A stretch of 64,000 bases of DNA from an uncultured Bacteroidota bacterium (GTDB lineage Bacteria > Bacteroidota > Bacteroidia > Flavobacteriales > Flavobacteriaceae): positions 1-64,000 of the forward strand of contig CACMJT010000002.1 of NCBI GenBank assembly GCA_902614065.1, written 5' to 3'. The notes under the pieces were generated by a model, which saw only the letters and a program-made list of their open reading frames with translations, was not told the origin of the DNA and searched no databases. This document shows, piece by piece, positions 33,560-42,840 of the stretch. The stretch's first letter is position 1; every line of letters starts with the position of its first letter. The position numbers were made by a program, and so were the translations under genes.

Positions 33560-35857
33560 TTAACCTTTAACATTAGATTTAAATTTATCGAAATCAGTTT
33601 GGTCTTCTTTTTTTGGCCAACTGTTATTTCTCTCATCAATATCGGCTGTTTCTTTATCTGGGTCTAATACAATTTCAATGATTTTTTTGTTTGATGTTAG
33701 AATCTTTCTCACTTCATTATCATTTTTTCTCCAAACTTGTGCCGGATATTTTTTTCTTACTGTTTCTCCATCTTCATATTTAATGTCAATTATTATTGGC
33801 ATAACCAACCCCCCCGGCTTATTAAAGACAACTTCATAATAATATTTTGGCACATCGATTACATCTAACTCTTCTTGACTGTAATTTTCTTTCAAATAAT
33901 TTCCCAAAAGTTTTGAATTATCTATCGCAGAATTTTCTTTCAAGTTGCTTTTATCATTTTCATTTTTTTCGAAAAATATTAATGGTCTGAGTCTATTTCT
34001 TGGAACACCTTGCTCTTCCATGATTTTTAGCATCTCCTCGCCTGGTTCTGGTGAGACAAAATATTGATTTACCTCTTTCAGTCCGATATCAACAAAATCT
34101 GTCGAATAAAACCATCCTCTCCAAAACCAATCGAGATCAACCGCTGAAGCATCTTCCATTGTTCTAAAAAAATCTTCGGGGGTTGGGTGCTTAAACATCC
34201 ATCTTTGAGAATATGTTTTAAATGCGTAATCAAAAAGTTCTTTACCCATGATGGTTTCTCTCAAAATATTTAGAGCTGCAGCAGGTTTTCCATATGCATT
34301 TGGACCTAAATAATAAACATTCTCAGGATTTGACATGATAGGTGCAAGAAAGTTTTGATCAACGCTCATATAATCAGTAATCAGCTGTGCTGGACCTCGG
34401 TCTGAGGGAAATTTATCTAGCGGAGCTATAATTTCCGGATATTTTTCACCAAATTCTTGTTCAGCAAGATATTGAACAAAAGTTGTTAAACCTTCATCCA
34501 TCCATGCCCACTGCCTCTCATCACTATTTACAATCATAGGAAAAAAGTTGTGACCTATTTCATGAATGATAACGCCAATCATTCCAAATTTTTCATCATC
34601 AGAATATGATCCATCAATATTAGGTCTACCAAAGTTGAAACAAATCATTGGATATTCCATTCCGATTCTATGAGCATGGACAGAAACAGCTTTATGATAC
34701 GGATAATCAAATGTGTATTTAGAAAATGATTTCAATGCCTCTACCACTGTAATTGTGGAGTAATCTTCCCAAAGTGGATTGCCTTCTCTAGGATATATTG
34801 ATACAGCCATTACATCGTCATTTCCAATTTTCACAGCCATCATGTCTAAAATATATTTTCTTGATGTAGCAAAAGCGAAATCACGAACATTATTAGCCAA
34901 AAATTTCCAGGTTTTTTTATTAGTTGAGAATGACTTTTCAGCATCCATGGCCTCTTGTTGATTAACAATAATTACAGGTTTATCGTAGGATTTCTTAGCC
35001 TGATTATATCTTTTCATCATTTCTTTAGTATATACTTCTTTTCTATTCTGAAGTTCACCCGTTGCTTCTAAAATGTGATCTGCAGGAACCGTTATATTAA
35101 CTTCATAATTACCGAAAGGAAGAGCAAACTCTCCATCTCCCCAAAATTGTTGGTTTTGCCAACCTTCAACCTCATTGTAAACACACATTCTTGGAAAAAA
35201 TTGAGCAATTATGTATGCTCTGTTTGTATCATTCGGAAAGGTTTCATAGCCAGATCTTCCATCTTGTTTAACATGATCATTAATGTTATACCACCATTTG
35301 ATTTTGAATGAAAACTGCTCGCCTGTTGACAATGGCTTTGGCAAGTTGATTCTCATCATGGTTTGATTTATCACATATTGTAGAGGCTTGTTATTAATGT
35401 CGTTAACATACTCTATATTAAATCCTCCATCAAAAGAATCTTTTAAAAACTCTTTATCAAAGTCATCAGGTATGTAAAAAGGTATAATTTCTGTATCAGA
35501 ATCCCTATCCAAACTTGGGGAATCTTTTTTTCTAACATTTTGATCCAATTGAACCCATAAATAATCAAGTTTTTGTGGTGAATTGTTCGTATATGTAATA
35601 ATTTCATCACCATATATCATTTTATTTTTATCATCTAATTCGACATTAATTTTGTAGTCTGCCTGTTGTTGGTAGTAAGCAGGACCAGGTGCCCCAGAAG
35701 CAGCTCTATACATATTTGGAGATGAAAATTCTTGGTACAACTGTCTGAATTTATTCGTATTTATATTCCCATTTTTTTTGTTATCAACTTGTTGAGAATA
35801 AATTTGAGGAACAATTAAAACAACTATTAAACAATAAGCTAAATTTTTAAAATTCAT
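33560..35857 (-). CDS. M1-family zinc aminopeptidase, exported
   Basis: A protein of 765 residues with a signal peptide (LIVVLIVPQIYSQ). The gluzincin zinc site is intact: His432, Glu433 and His436 in IIHEIGHNF, with Glu455 in WMDEGLTTF at the expected 18-residue spacing. The GxMEN-like exopeptidase motif is replaced by IGMEYPMICFN (about 398-408), which keeps the Gly-Met-Glu core. The N-terminal saddle domain begins at about residue 68. Exported Bacteroidota M1 enzymes trim peptides in the periplasm; exact specificity is unknown. The gene is followed 2 nt later by tatA on the same strand and preceded by a DUF6702 gene 37 nt upstream. Confidence 0.93.
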   Translation of the reverse strand: MNFKNLAYCLIVVLIVPQIYSQQVDNKKNGNINTNKFRQLYQEFSSPNMYRAASGAPGPAYYQQQADYKINVELDDKNKMIYGDEIITYTNNSPQKLDYLWVQLDQNVRKKDSPSLDRDSDTEIIPFYIPDDFDKEFLKDSFDGGFNIEYVNDINNKPLQYVINQTMMRINLPKPLSTGEQFSFKIKWWYNINDHVKQDGRSGYETFPNDTNRAYIIAQFFPRMCVYNEVEGWQNQQFWGDGEFALPFGNYEVNITVPADHILEATGELQNRKEVYTKEMMKRYNQAKKSYDKPVIIVNQQEAMDAEKSFSTNKKTWKFLANNVRDFAFATSRKYILDMMAVKIGNDDVMAVSIYPREGNPLWEDYSTITVVEALKSFSKYTFDYPYHKAVSVHAHRIGMEYPMICFNFGRPNIDGSYSDDEKFGMIGVIIHEIGHNFFPMIVNSDERQWAWMDEGLTTFVQYLAEQEFGEKYPEIIAPLDKFPSDRGPAQLITDYMSVDQNFLAPIMSNPENVYYLGPNAYGKPAAALNILRETIMGKELFDYAFKTYSQRWMFKHPTPEDFFRTMEDASAVDLDWFWRGWFYSTDFVDIGLKEVNQYFVSPEPGEEMLKIMEEQGVPRNRLRPLIFFEKNENDKSNLKENSAIDNSKLLGNYLKENYSQEELDVIDVPKYYYEVVFNKPGGLVMPIIIDIKYEDGETVRKKYPAQVWRKNDNEVRKILTSNKKIIEIVLDPDKETADIDERNNSWPKKEDQTDFDKFKSNVKG

Positions 35858-35894
35858 AAAATATTTTTGAAAACCTAAAATAACAAATCTATCT

Positions 35895-36380
35895 CTAAAA
35901 ATTAATTTGATTTGTGTGTTTATTTCTCGATTGAATAAAACTTTTTCGTGTAAGTTTGGATCTATATAAAATCAAGTTCTTCTGATTCTCAAAAGATTTG
36001 TAGAGGATTTTATTAGAAATTGTTAATTTTTTTGTTTCATCATCTAGCGAAAACTGCATGTAAAACTGTAATACGTCATTTCTTTTTTCAAATCCCAGAA
36101 AATCATAATTAATTCTATTTTTATCAGCAATTAGAATAAAATTTTTCTTTAGGTAGCCATTGAAAAGTTCTTTTAAATAAGAATATTCATCTTTATAATT
36201 AACAACTCGGTCATCGAGACCTAATTCAAGTTCAATATCATCATAAAAAGCCTTCAGAGTAACTTTGTAATAATTATCTTTTTGATCCTTATCTATTAGG
36301 GTTGTACTGACATAATATTTGTGAATACCAGCTGTTGATATTAGGGTTATGAAAAGAAAAATTGACTTAAAGTTCTTCAC
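35895..36380 (-). CDS. DUF6702-like exported protein
   Basis: A protein of 161 residues from a GTG at 36380 (MKNFKSIFLFITLISTAGIH). A longer in-frame reading to 36434 would put 18 unrelated residues before the signal and overlap the previous gene by 68 nt. After the signal come HKYYVSTTLIDKDQKDNYYK and LKAFYDDIELELGLD, as in DUF6702 proteins, then beta-rich segments to a basic C-terminus. Function unknown. The start overlaps the preceding gene's stop by 14 nt, implying translational coupling within a three-gene unit. Confidence 0.75.
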   Translation of the reverse strand: MKNFKSIFLFITLISTAGIHKYYVSTTLIDKDQKDNYYKVTLKAFYDDIELELGLDDRVVNYKDEYSYLKELFNGYLKKNFILIADKNRINYDFLGFEKRNDVLQFYMQFSLDDETKKLTISNKILYKSFENQKNLILYRSKLTRKSFIQSRNKHTNQINF

Positions 36381-37179
36381 TAATGGATTTATAAAAATTT
36401 GATAAGTCTTGTAAAACAAGACCATGATTACCATAAATAAAATTTTGTTCCATTTCCGAATTTTCTAGTGCTCCAATAACAAATTCATAAAGATTATTTT
36501 CATTTCGATTGAATTCATTTTTAAAAAAATTTAAACCATAGAATTGAATAATGTCAACAGCAACTTTGTTTCTTGCGTCGAGAGCTCTTGACTTTCTTAA
36601 AGTATCATAATATCCGCTCAGTTGCTTATAAACAGCTTCAATGTTAAGTGGCATTCCCAACGGCATTAGTAGTGTACTCAAAAGTACACTTGAATTATTT
36701 CTAAAAACAATTTTTTCTTTTCTATTTCCCTTATATCCTGGGACTCCCACATCATCAAAATTCAAAACATCTTTTTTATCTACTAGTGCCAAGTCAGATT
36801 TGATATTGCCAGATAGATTGTGGGGTCGAACCGTCACATTATCAAGAACATTAACTAATGGCTCTAAATAAACCTTTATACTATCGGAGCTATAAATCTG
36901 ATCTGTAATAACAATAAGCTGTTTTTTAATTTGAATAGACGAAAAATAAACAGAATCCATTTTTCTTACACCAATTTGAAAACTTCCCTTTTGATCTGTA
37001 ATAGTTTTACCACCAGAGTTGGCATTAATAACATGAATTCCACTAATATCTATACTGTCATTTACAACTTCCCCAAAAAGTGTTTTAAATTCGGCTGTTT
37101 GTGCACTGTGATTTAGTGGAATTAAACTGAAAATAATTACTGGTAAAAAACTAATTAAGTATTTTTTGATATTTTTCAC
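36367..37179 (-). CDS. carboxypeptidase-regulatory-like domain protein, paralogue 2
   Basis: A protein of 270 residues from a GTG at 37179, with signal peptide MKNIKKYLISFLPVIIFSLI. The domain at about 33-110 (LFGEVVNDSIDISGIHVINA, then TDQKGSFQIGVRKMDSVYFS) is the CarboxypepD_reg-like beta-sandwich usually found at the front of TonB-dependent receptors, here without a receptor barrel. The rest is helical and charged, with no family recognised. It is a likely paralogue of the gene just upstream, which it overlaps by 29 nt, and it overlaps the DUF6702 gene by 14 nt. Confidence 0.78.
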   Translation of the reverse strand: MKNIKKYLISFLPVIIFSLIPLNHSAQTAEFKTLFGEVVNDSIDISGIHVINANSGGKTITDQKGSFQIGVRKMDSVYFSSIQIKKQLIVITDQIYSSDSIKVYLEPLVNVLDNVTVRPHNLSGNIKSDLALVDKKDVLNFDDVGVPGYKGNRKEKIVFRNNSSVLLSTLLMPLGMPLNIEAVYKQLSGYYDTLRKSRALDARNKVAVDIIQFYGLNFFKNEFNRNENNLYEFVIGALENSEMEQNFIYGNHGLVLQDLSNFYKSISEEL

Positions 37180-37891
37180 TTTGCTTTACTAAAAAATCAA
37201 TTAGTTCAAATTCATTATCTTTTTTTAACAAAATTCTTGAGGGAAAATTGTCATCACAAAAAATTAAAAATTCTTCAATTTTGTCTTTTGGAATTTTAAG
37301 ATTGGATGTAAAAAATATATCATCATAAAATTCTCTAATCAAATTACTGGGCTTGTATGAACTAACTACATTTTCCTCTTCTCTGTTCTGCTTGAGATTT
37401 TCTCTGATGAGTTTGAATAAATTGATAAAATTAATTCCATCCTTTAGCTTACCCTGCTCGTTAATTACATTGGATACCCTCGTAGATTTATCAAAAGTGT
37501 AATCATACCTTTTGAACTCTTCCTCTTTCAAATCCAAAAATTTCTCAGTATTTTCTGGCGTAACAACAACCTCTTCCAATTCAGTAATTTTGTCGTTAAC
37601 ATCAATAACTATTCTGTTTTTTTGTAATATTTCCTTCGTAATATTTATTTCCCTTATTTGGTATTGAACAGAGGAAAATATAAGTTTATCATTTAGTTTA
37701 ACTTCTATTTCAAACTCCCCATCATCGTTAGTTGTTGTGGCTGCCTGAGAGGTATTATTAATTACATTGGCAGATGGGACACTAACATTTTTATATAGAA
37801 CTTTTCCTTTTATCCATGTTCTGTAGTCATCTTGTGAAAAAGAAATATTTATTGACAAAAATAAGAATAGGATATTTAATAAAAATCTCAT
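37151..37891 (-). CDS. carboxypeptidase-regulatory-like domain protein, paralogue 1
   Basis: A protein of 246 residues with signal peptide MRFLLNILFLFLSINISFSQ. A CarboxypepD_reg-like domain lies at about 25-110 (WIKGKVLYKNVSVPSANVIN, then DDGEFEIEVKLNDKLIFSSV), followed by a DKITELEEVVV strand and a helical C-terminal half. No TonB plug or barrel follows, so it is a stand-alone periplasmic or outer-membrane-linked protein of unknown role. It starts a coupled run: the next gene begins inside its last 29 nt. The DUF1080 gene ends 1 nt upstream of its start. Confidence 0.78.
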   Translation of the reverse strand: MRFLLNILFLFLSINISFSQDDYRTWIKGKVLYKNVSVPSANVINNTSQAATTTNDDGEFEIEVKLNDKLIFSSVQYQIREINITKEILQKNRIVIDVNDKITELEEVVVTPENTEKFLDLKEEEFKRYDYTFDKSTRVSNVINEQGKLKDGINFINLFKLIRENLKQNREEENVVSSYKPSNLIREFYDDIFFTSNLKIPKDKIEEFLIFCDDNFPSRILLKKDNEFELIDFLVKQSEKYQKILN

Positions 37892-37892
37892 G

Positions 37893-38654
37893 TTAGTCCA
37901 ATGATTTGATTTTAATATTTTTAAATTTTATAGGATGACTTTCAGATTGCAAAGATATATAGCCCTCAGATAACTTTTTATCTTTCATATTAAGCATATT
38001 CTCAGGTAATCTTCCATCATCACCATATCTCAAATTTGTATAAGTTAAAACTGTTTTTCCATTTATAATGTGATGAGCAATTGAATCGTTGTAAACAATG
38101 ATTTCTGCTTTTACCCAATCATCAGAATGGTATGTTTCAGAGGAAGATTGAGTACAATGGCTTTTTACCTTTTCAAAATCTATGTCCACATCAGTACCGG
38201 GTGTACATAAGTTTCCTGTTGGTCTTTTTCCATCACCAAGACCACCTAAAAACTGAGCTTCGAGGCTAACAGGAAATGATTGATCAATCAACATGGTTTC
38301 AGGATGCTGACTATGAAACATTATCCCACTATTTTTGGTTGCCCAACCTTCACCTCCAATTGCTTGACTTCCAAAAAATTTATACTCTAATTTTAAGTGG
38401 TAATTTTTATATTTCTTTTCGGTATAGTAAATATGACCAAATTTAAAATCAAAGTTGTCATAATTTTCATATGAAACTTGAATCGCTTCATCAACAACCT
38501 TGAAAGTATTTCCAAAATTATCGCCGCTAGGATAACCCTTAACCTTCACCGTCCATCCATCTAAATTTTTTCCATTAAATATAGTTTCCCATTCACTCAG
38601 TTCATTTTTGATTGAACATTGACTAAGGACCAAAAGTATTAGTATTATTCTCAT
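37893..38654 (-). CDS. DUF1080 (3-keto-disaccharide hydrolase-like) lipoprotein
   Basis: A protein of 253 residues with a very short lipobox region (LLVLSQC, Cys13). The DUF1080 concanavalin-like domain fills the rest: WETIFNGKNLDGWTVKVKG at its start, then YKNYHLKLEYKFFGSQA, GIMFHSQHPETM and the C-terminal GYISLQSESHPIKFKNIKIK. Related enzymes hydrolyse 3-keto-glycosides; the substrate here is unknown. The ATG lies 9 nt after the tRNA-Gly 3' end on the same strand, so it is probably read from the tRNA promoter. Confidence 0.9.
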   Translation of the reverse strand: MRIILILLVLSQCSIKNELSEWETIFNGKNLDGWTVKVKGYPSGDNFGNTFKVVDEAIQVSYENYDNFDFKFGHIYYTEKKYKNYHLKLEYKFFGSQAIGGEGWATKNSGIMFHSQHPETMLIDQSFPVSLEAQFLGGLGDGKRPTGNLCTPGTDVDIDFEKVKSHCTQSSSETYHSDDWVKAEIIVYNDSIAHHIINGKTVLTYTNLRYGDDGRLPENMLNMKDKKLSEGYISLQSESHPIKFKNIKIKSLD

Positions 38655-38663
38655 ATGTTATTG

Positions 38664-38736
38664 AGCGGAAGACCGGGTTCGAACCGGCGACATTCAGCTT
38701 GGAAGGCTGACGCTCTACCAACTGAGCTACTTCCGC
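38664..38736 (-). tRNA. tRNA-Gly(TCC)
   Basis: A cloverleaf on the minus strand. The acceptor GCGGAAG pairs with CTTCCGC, the D-arm is GCTCAGTTGGTAGAGC, and the anticodon stem TCAGC/GCTGA has loop CTTCCAA (anticodon TCC). The T-arm is CCGGTTCGAACCCGG. The discriminator is T and CCA is not encoded. No duplicated 3' end was found nearby, unlike the tRNA-Val gene. Confidence 0.95.
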
Positions 38737-38773
38737 ATCATTTTTTTAATTATTTTAACTAATAAAACTTACT

Positions 38774-39214
38774 TTGAAAATACAAATAAAAATTATTAAT
38801 TCTAATGAATTACATGATATAAGGAGTAAAGTTCTTAGAAATGGATTAGATCCCAAAATGTGTACTTTCGAAGGCGATACTAGAATAAACTCTATTCACG
38901 TTGGTGCATTTATTGAAAATAAAATTGTTGGTGGCGTATCCCTAATTAAAAACAATTGTAAAATAAACAATGAAAGAGAATGTTTTCAATTGCGAGGTCT
39001 TTGTGTTTATGATAAGTATCAAAATTCTGGTATTGGCACAAAAATTTTGAGTAAAATCGAAAATATAATTAGTAAAAAAAAATCCAAATACATTTGGATG
39101 AACGCCAGACAAAGTGCTGTTAAATTCTACTTAAACCTAGGCTATATAAATTCGAATAAAACAAAGATTATTGGAAATATTGGTTTACATTACATGTTAT
39201 TCAAATACCTATGA
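38774..39214 (+). CDS. GNAT-family N-acetyltransferase
   Basis: A protein of 146 residues from a TTG start at 38774; no ATG lies before the first conserved strand. The acetyl-CoA loop is LRGLCVYDKYQNSGIGTKIL, with the Gly-x-Gly of the pyrophosphate loop reduced to SGIGTK, and the later SAVKFYLNLGYI is the usual alpha4-beta7 element. The substrate is unknown. It overlaps the M15 peptidase gene by 4 nt. Confidence 0.87.
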   Translation: MKIQIKIINSNELHDIRSKVLRNGLDPKMCTFEGDTRINSIHVGAFIENKIVGGVSLIKNNCKINNERECFQLRGLCVYDKYQNSGIGTKILSKIENIISKKKSKYIWMNARQSAVKFYLNLGYINSNKTKIIGNIGLHYMLFKYL

Positions 39215-39924
39215 ATAAAAGAAATTTGTTATGTATATTGATGTTATTATTGGCTAGCTCGCTAATGCATACACAAAAAATAAATACTGAAATTTTAACA
39301 GGAATGGACAACTCCAAAATTGTTGGTGATACCATTCAATTAGAAGGGGAAACCTACAATGCATTTATTAAGATGAAAGATGCAGCTGAAAATGATGGCA
39401 TTAAGATTAAACTTGTTTCTGGGTTTAGAGATTTTTACAGGCAACAAACAATCTGGAATAATAAATACAAAAAATTCACAGAAGAATTTTCATTAGATGG
39501 TCCCTCAGCAATTAAAGAAATAATTAGATTTTCTACGATTCCGGGTACCTCACGACACCACTGGGGTACCGAAATAGATATCATTGATAAAAATTTTGAA
39601 AATGAAAAGAATTTATTGATTTCAAAAAAATATGAAGAGGGTGGAATTTTTAATTCTTTAAAAAAATGGATGGATAAGAATTCAGAAAAATTTGGGTTTT
39701 ACATTGTTTATGATGATAATGATAAAAGACCAGGATTTGAATATGAACCATGGCATTACACATACAAACCAGTTTCAGATTCCTATCAGACAGAATTTCT
39801 CAAACTTGATTTAAAATCGATAATTTCAAAAACTAAATTGGCAGGAAAAGAATTTATAAATGAAGAATTTATCAAAAAATATATTGATGAAAATATTATG
39901 GGCATAAGTTCCCATTTAAAATGA
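39211..39924 (+). CDS. M15-family D-alanyl-D-alanine carboxypeptidase (VanY-like)
   Basis: A protein of 237 residues with a signal peptide (MLLLASSLMHTQ region). The LAS-type zinc site is present: SGFRDFYRQQTIWN (Arg and Gln contacts), SRHHWGTEIDII (His and Asp ligands) and EPWHYTYKP (catalytic Glu and His ligand). It probably trims peptidoglycan stem peptides in the periplasm. It is coupled by ATGA overlap to the acetyltransferase gene upstream. Confidence 0.92.
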   Translation: MNKRNLLCILMLLLASSLMHTQKINTEILTGMDNSKIVGDTIQLEGETYNAFIKMKDAAENDGIKIKLVSGFRDFYRQQTIWNNKYKKFTEEFSLDGPSAIKEIIRFSTIPGTSRHHWGTEIDIIDKNFENEKNLLISKKYEEGGIFNSLKKWMDKNSEKFGFYIVYDDNDKRPGFEYEPWHYTYKPVSDSYQTEFLKLDLKSIISKTKLAGKEFINEEFIKKYIDENIMGISSHLK

Positions 39925-39960
39925 TTTTTTTATAACTAAATTTGAATTTAAAATAGATTC

Positions 39961-41481
39961 TTGAAAATTAATAAAAAAGTACTTCTCATGATTTTGGATG
40001 GTTGGGGAATTGCTGACCAGCCAGAAAAATCTGCAATCTCAAAAGCACACACACCAAATTACGATGATTATTTAAAAAAATACCCAAACGCTCAATTGTT
40101 AACTCACGGCTCACATGTTGGTTTGCCAAAAGGTCAAATGGGAAATAGTGAAGTTGGTCACATGAATATTGGAAGTGGAAGAGTGGTAATGCAAGAACTT
40201 GCAAAAATTAACCATGATATTGAAAATAATAGTTTTGATAAAGACGAAGTCTTGAAGAAGAAAATCAAAAAGTCAATTCAGGATGACAAAAACATTCATA
40301 TCATCGGTCTGGTTTCAGATGGAGGAGTTCACTCACATATTGATCACCTGAAATACATAATCAACACAACAAATCAAATGAATGCAAAAAATGTTTTCAT
40401 ACATGCATTCACTGATGGCAGAGACGTAGATCCTAAATCTGGAATAAATTTTATTTCTGAAATAATTGAATTCACAAAGGACAAATCAGCTGAATTGGCC
40501 ACTGTTTGTGGTCGGTATTATGCTATGGACCGCGATCAAAGATGGGAAAGAATAAAAAAAACATATGATCTTTTGATAAATGGTGTTGGAGAATTAAGTA
40601 ATGATATCGTAAAGTCAATTAAAGAATCTTATAATAAAGGAGTCCATGATGAGTTTATTCCTCCAATAATTTGTGAGAGAGATGGAAAGCCAATCATCAA
40701 AATACAAAGTGGGGATTTGGTTGTATTTTTTAATTTCAGAACTGACAGAGGCAGACAATTGACAGAAGTTCTTACCCAAAAAAATATGACTGATTATGGA
40801 ATGGAAAAAGTTGACCTTGATTTGATAACAATGACTATTTATAATGATAATTTTGAAAATGTTGATAGCATTTACAAAAATGAAAAATTAAAGGATACTT
40901 TAGGCGAAGTTCTATCGATTAACAACAAAAAACAAATCAGAATAGCTGAAACCGAGAAATATCCACATGTAACCTTTTTCTTTAATGGAGGAAACGAAAA
41001 AATCTTGAAAAATGAAAAGAGAATTTTATGCAACTCACCGAAAGTACCAACCTATGACCTAAAACCTGAAATGAGTGCTTATGAAATTGTCAACAAAATT
41101 ATCCCAGAAATTGAATCTAAATCAGCTGACTTCATTTGTCTTAATTTTGCTAACCCTGATATGGTAGGTCATACAGGGAATTTTAATGCTGCAGTTAATG
41201 CATGTGAGACAGTGGATGAATGCATGGGTAAAGTAGTCGATAAGTGCATTGATAATGATTACTCAATAATAATAATTGCCGACCATGGCAATAGTGATGT
41301 TATGATTAATAATGATGGATCAGCAAATACAGCACACACAACTAATCCAGTGCCTATAATAATAGTAGATAAAGAAATAGAAAATGTAGATGATGGGATT
41401 TTAGCTGATATAGCGCCGACAATATTAAATATATTAAATATCGAGAAACCTAAATTAATGACTGGAAAAATATTAATATGA
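39961..41481 (+). CDS. gpmI: 2,3-bisphosphoglycerate-independent phosphoglycerate mutase
   Basis: A protein of 506 residues from a TTG start giving MKINKKVLLMILDGWGIADQ, the normal family N-terminus. The catalytic Ser63 lies in GQMGNSEVGHMNIG. The phosphate and metal ligands lie in VSDGGVHSHIDHL, FTDGRDVDPKSG, ADHGNSDVM and NAAHTTNPVP-like NTAHTTNPVP. It interconverts 3- and 2-phosphoglycerate in glycolysis using two manganese ions. Its stop overlaps the next gene's ATG by 4 nt. Confidence 0.97.
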   Translation: MKINKKVLLMILDGWGIADQPEKSAISKAHTPNYDDYLKKYPNAQLLTHGSHVGLPKGQMGNSEVGHMNIGSGRVVMQELAKINHDIENNSFDKDEVLKKKIKKSIQDDKNIHIIGLVSDGGVHSHIDHLKYIINTTNQMNAKNVFIHAFTDGRDVDPKSGINFISEIIEFTKDKSAELATVCGRYYAMDRDQRWERIKKTYDLLINGVGELSNDIVKSIKESYNKGVHDEFIPPIICERDGKPIIKIQSGDLVVFFNFRTDRGRQLTEVLTQKNMTDYGMEKVDLDLITMTIYNDNFENVDSIYKNEKLKDTLGEVLSINNKKQIRIAETEKYPHVTFFFNGGNEKILKNEKRILCNSPKVPTYDLKPEMSAYEIVNKIIPEIESKSADFICLNFANPDMVGHTGNFNAAVNACETVDECMGKVVDKCIDNDYSIIIIADHGNSDVMINNDGSANTAHTTNPVPIIIVDKEIENVDDGILADIAPTILNILNIEKPKLMTGKILI

Positions 41482-42020
41482 AAAAATTTATACTCCTCTT
41501 TGTAATTACCTTTTTTTCATGTGATAATATGAAAAAAAACAAACAGACAAATAGTGATCCAAATGACATAGAATATGTTGATTTGATTGGTGAATTTCCA
41601 AGAAAAGACTTGTCAAATGTATTGTATAGTTCTTGGTTTGATAAAAATTATGAAAATTACAGCGTTGATAAAGTAACAGCAGGTAAAATAAAGAAATACA
41701 TAAGCAGAGATTTAAAAATAAAAGTTGTTATGGGAACTTGGTGTTCTGATAGTCGTGAAAATGTTCCCTCATTTTTTAAGCTAATAGATTATTTAAATAT
41801 TAAAGACAAAAATATTGACCTAATTGGCCTTGATGTAAATAAAGAGAACCCAAATGGTGATGAAAAAACATACGAAATAATTAATGTTCCAACATTTATT
41901 TTTTATAAAAAGGACAAGGAGATTAATAGAATAGTCGAGATAACACTTGAATCTTTTGAAAAAGATATTCTTAAAATTTTAGATGGGTCTGGATACGAAA
42001 ATGCGTATTATGGATTCTAA
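41478..42020 (+). CDS. thioredoxin-fold lipoprotein with CxxS site
   Basis: A protein of 180 residues with lipobox FFSC (Cys15). The thioredoxin fold is seen in KVVMGTWCSDSRENVPSFFK and the cis-proline region NVPTFIFYKKDKEI. The active site is Cys89-Ser-Asp-Ser92, so the resolving cysteine is replaced by serine. Such single-cysteine forms are typically not disulfide reductants on their own. The role is unknown. It overlaps gpmI by 4 nt and the methionine aminopeptidase start by a few bases. Confidence 0.87.
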   Translation: MKKFILLFVITFFSCDNMKKNKQTNSDPNDIEYVDLIGEFPRKDLSNVLYSSWFDKNYENYSVDKVTAGKIKKYISRDLKIKVVMGTWCSDSRENVPSFFKLIDYLNIKDKNIDLIGLDVNKENPNGDEKTYEIINVPTFIFYKKDKEINRIVEITLESFEKDILKILDGSGYENAYYGF

Positions 42021-42840
42021 AAAAGTTATTTTAAAAAGCTTAGAAGAAATTACCTTATTACAAAAAAGTGCTCAACTGGTATCTAGAACCTTAGGCATAC
42101 TTGCAAAAGAAATAAAACCTGGTATAAATACTTTATACCTAGATAAAATTGCTGAAGAATTTATAAGAGATAACAAAGGTGTCCCCGGTTTTTTAGGGAT
42201 GTATGATTTTCCAAATACGCTTTGTGTAAGTACTAACCATGAGGTTGTTCATGGTATACCAAATAAAAAACCTTTAGAAGATGGAGATATAGTTTCAATA
42301 GATTGTGGTGTATTAATGAATGATTTTTATGGAGACCATGCATATACATTTGAGGTTGGTCAAGTAAGTGATGAAATAAAAAAATTACTAAAGACTGCCA
42401 AGGAGTCTCTTTACATGGGAATAGATAACTTTAGAATTGGGAATAGGGTTGGCGATATTAGTTATTCAATCCAAAAACACAATGAAACACATGGATATGG
42501 GGTTGTTAAAGAGCTTGTTGGTCATGGCCTCGGAAGAAACCTACATGAAAAGCCTGAAATCCCAAACTTTGGAAAAAGAGGAAATGGTAAAAAATTGATG
42601 GATGGAATGGTACTAGCAATTGAACCAATGATCAATATGGGTACTGACCAAGTGGTTCATTCAACAGACGGATGGACCGTATCTACTAAGGATGGAATGC
42701 CAAGTGCTCATTATGAACACAATGTAGCTTTGATTGATGGTAAACCTAAATTATTATCAACTTTTGATTTTATCTACGATACACTCGGGATAAAATCGAA
42801 CGAAGAAGAAAATTTTAAATGGAATGCAGGGAATAATTAA
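42010..42840 (+). CDS. map: methionine aminopeptidase type I
   Basis: A protein of 276 residues from the ATG at 42010. In-frame ATGs at 41983 and 42001 are possible, but the family N-terminus (VILKSLEEITLLQKSAQ) begins just after this one. Metal ligands are in SIDCGVLMNDFYGDHA (two Asp), GHGLGRNLHEKP (His), AIEPM (Glu) and the final HYEHNVAL (Glu). It removes the initiator methionine from nascent proteins. It overlaps the thioredoxin-like stop by 11 nt and the methyltransferase start by 17 nt, so this is a tightly packed run. Confidence 0.95.
   Translation: MDSKKVILKSLEEITLLQKSAQLVSRTLGILAKEIKPGINTLYLDKIAEEFIRDNKGVPGFLGMYDFPNTLCVSTNHEVVHGIPNKKPLEDGDIVSIDCGVLMNDFYGDHAYTFEVGQVSDEIKKLLKTAKESLYMGIDNFRIGNRVGDISYSIQKHNETHGYGVVKELVGHGLGRNLHEKPEIPNFGKRGNGKKLMDGMVLAIEPMINMGTDQVVHSTDGWTVSTKDGMPSAHYEHNVALIDGKPKLLSTFDFIYDTLGIKSNEEENFKWNAGNN

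Noticed and set aside
36381-36434. Longer start for the DUF6702-like protein
   Set aside because: It adds residues unlike a signal peptide and increases the overlap with the previous gene to 68 nt; the inner GTG fits the family.
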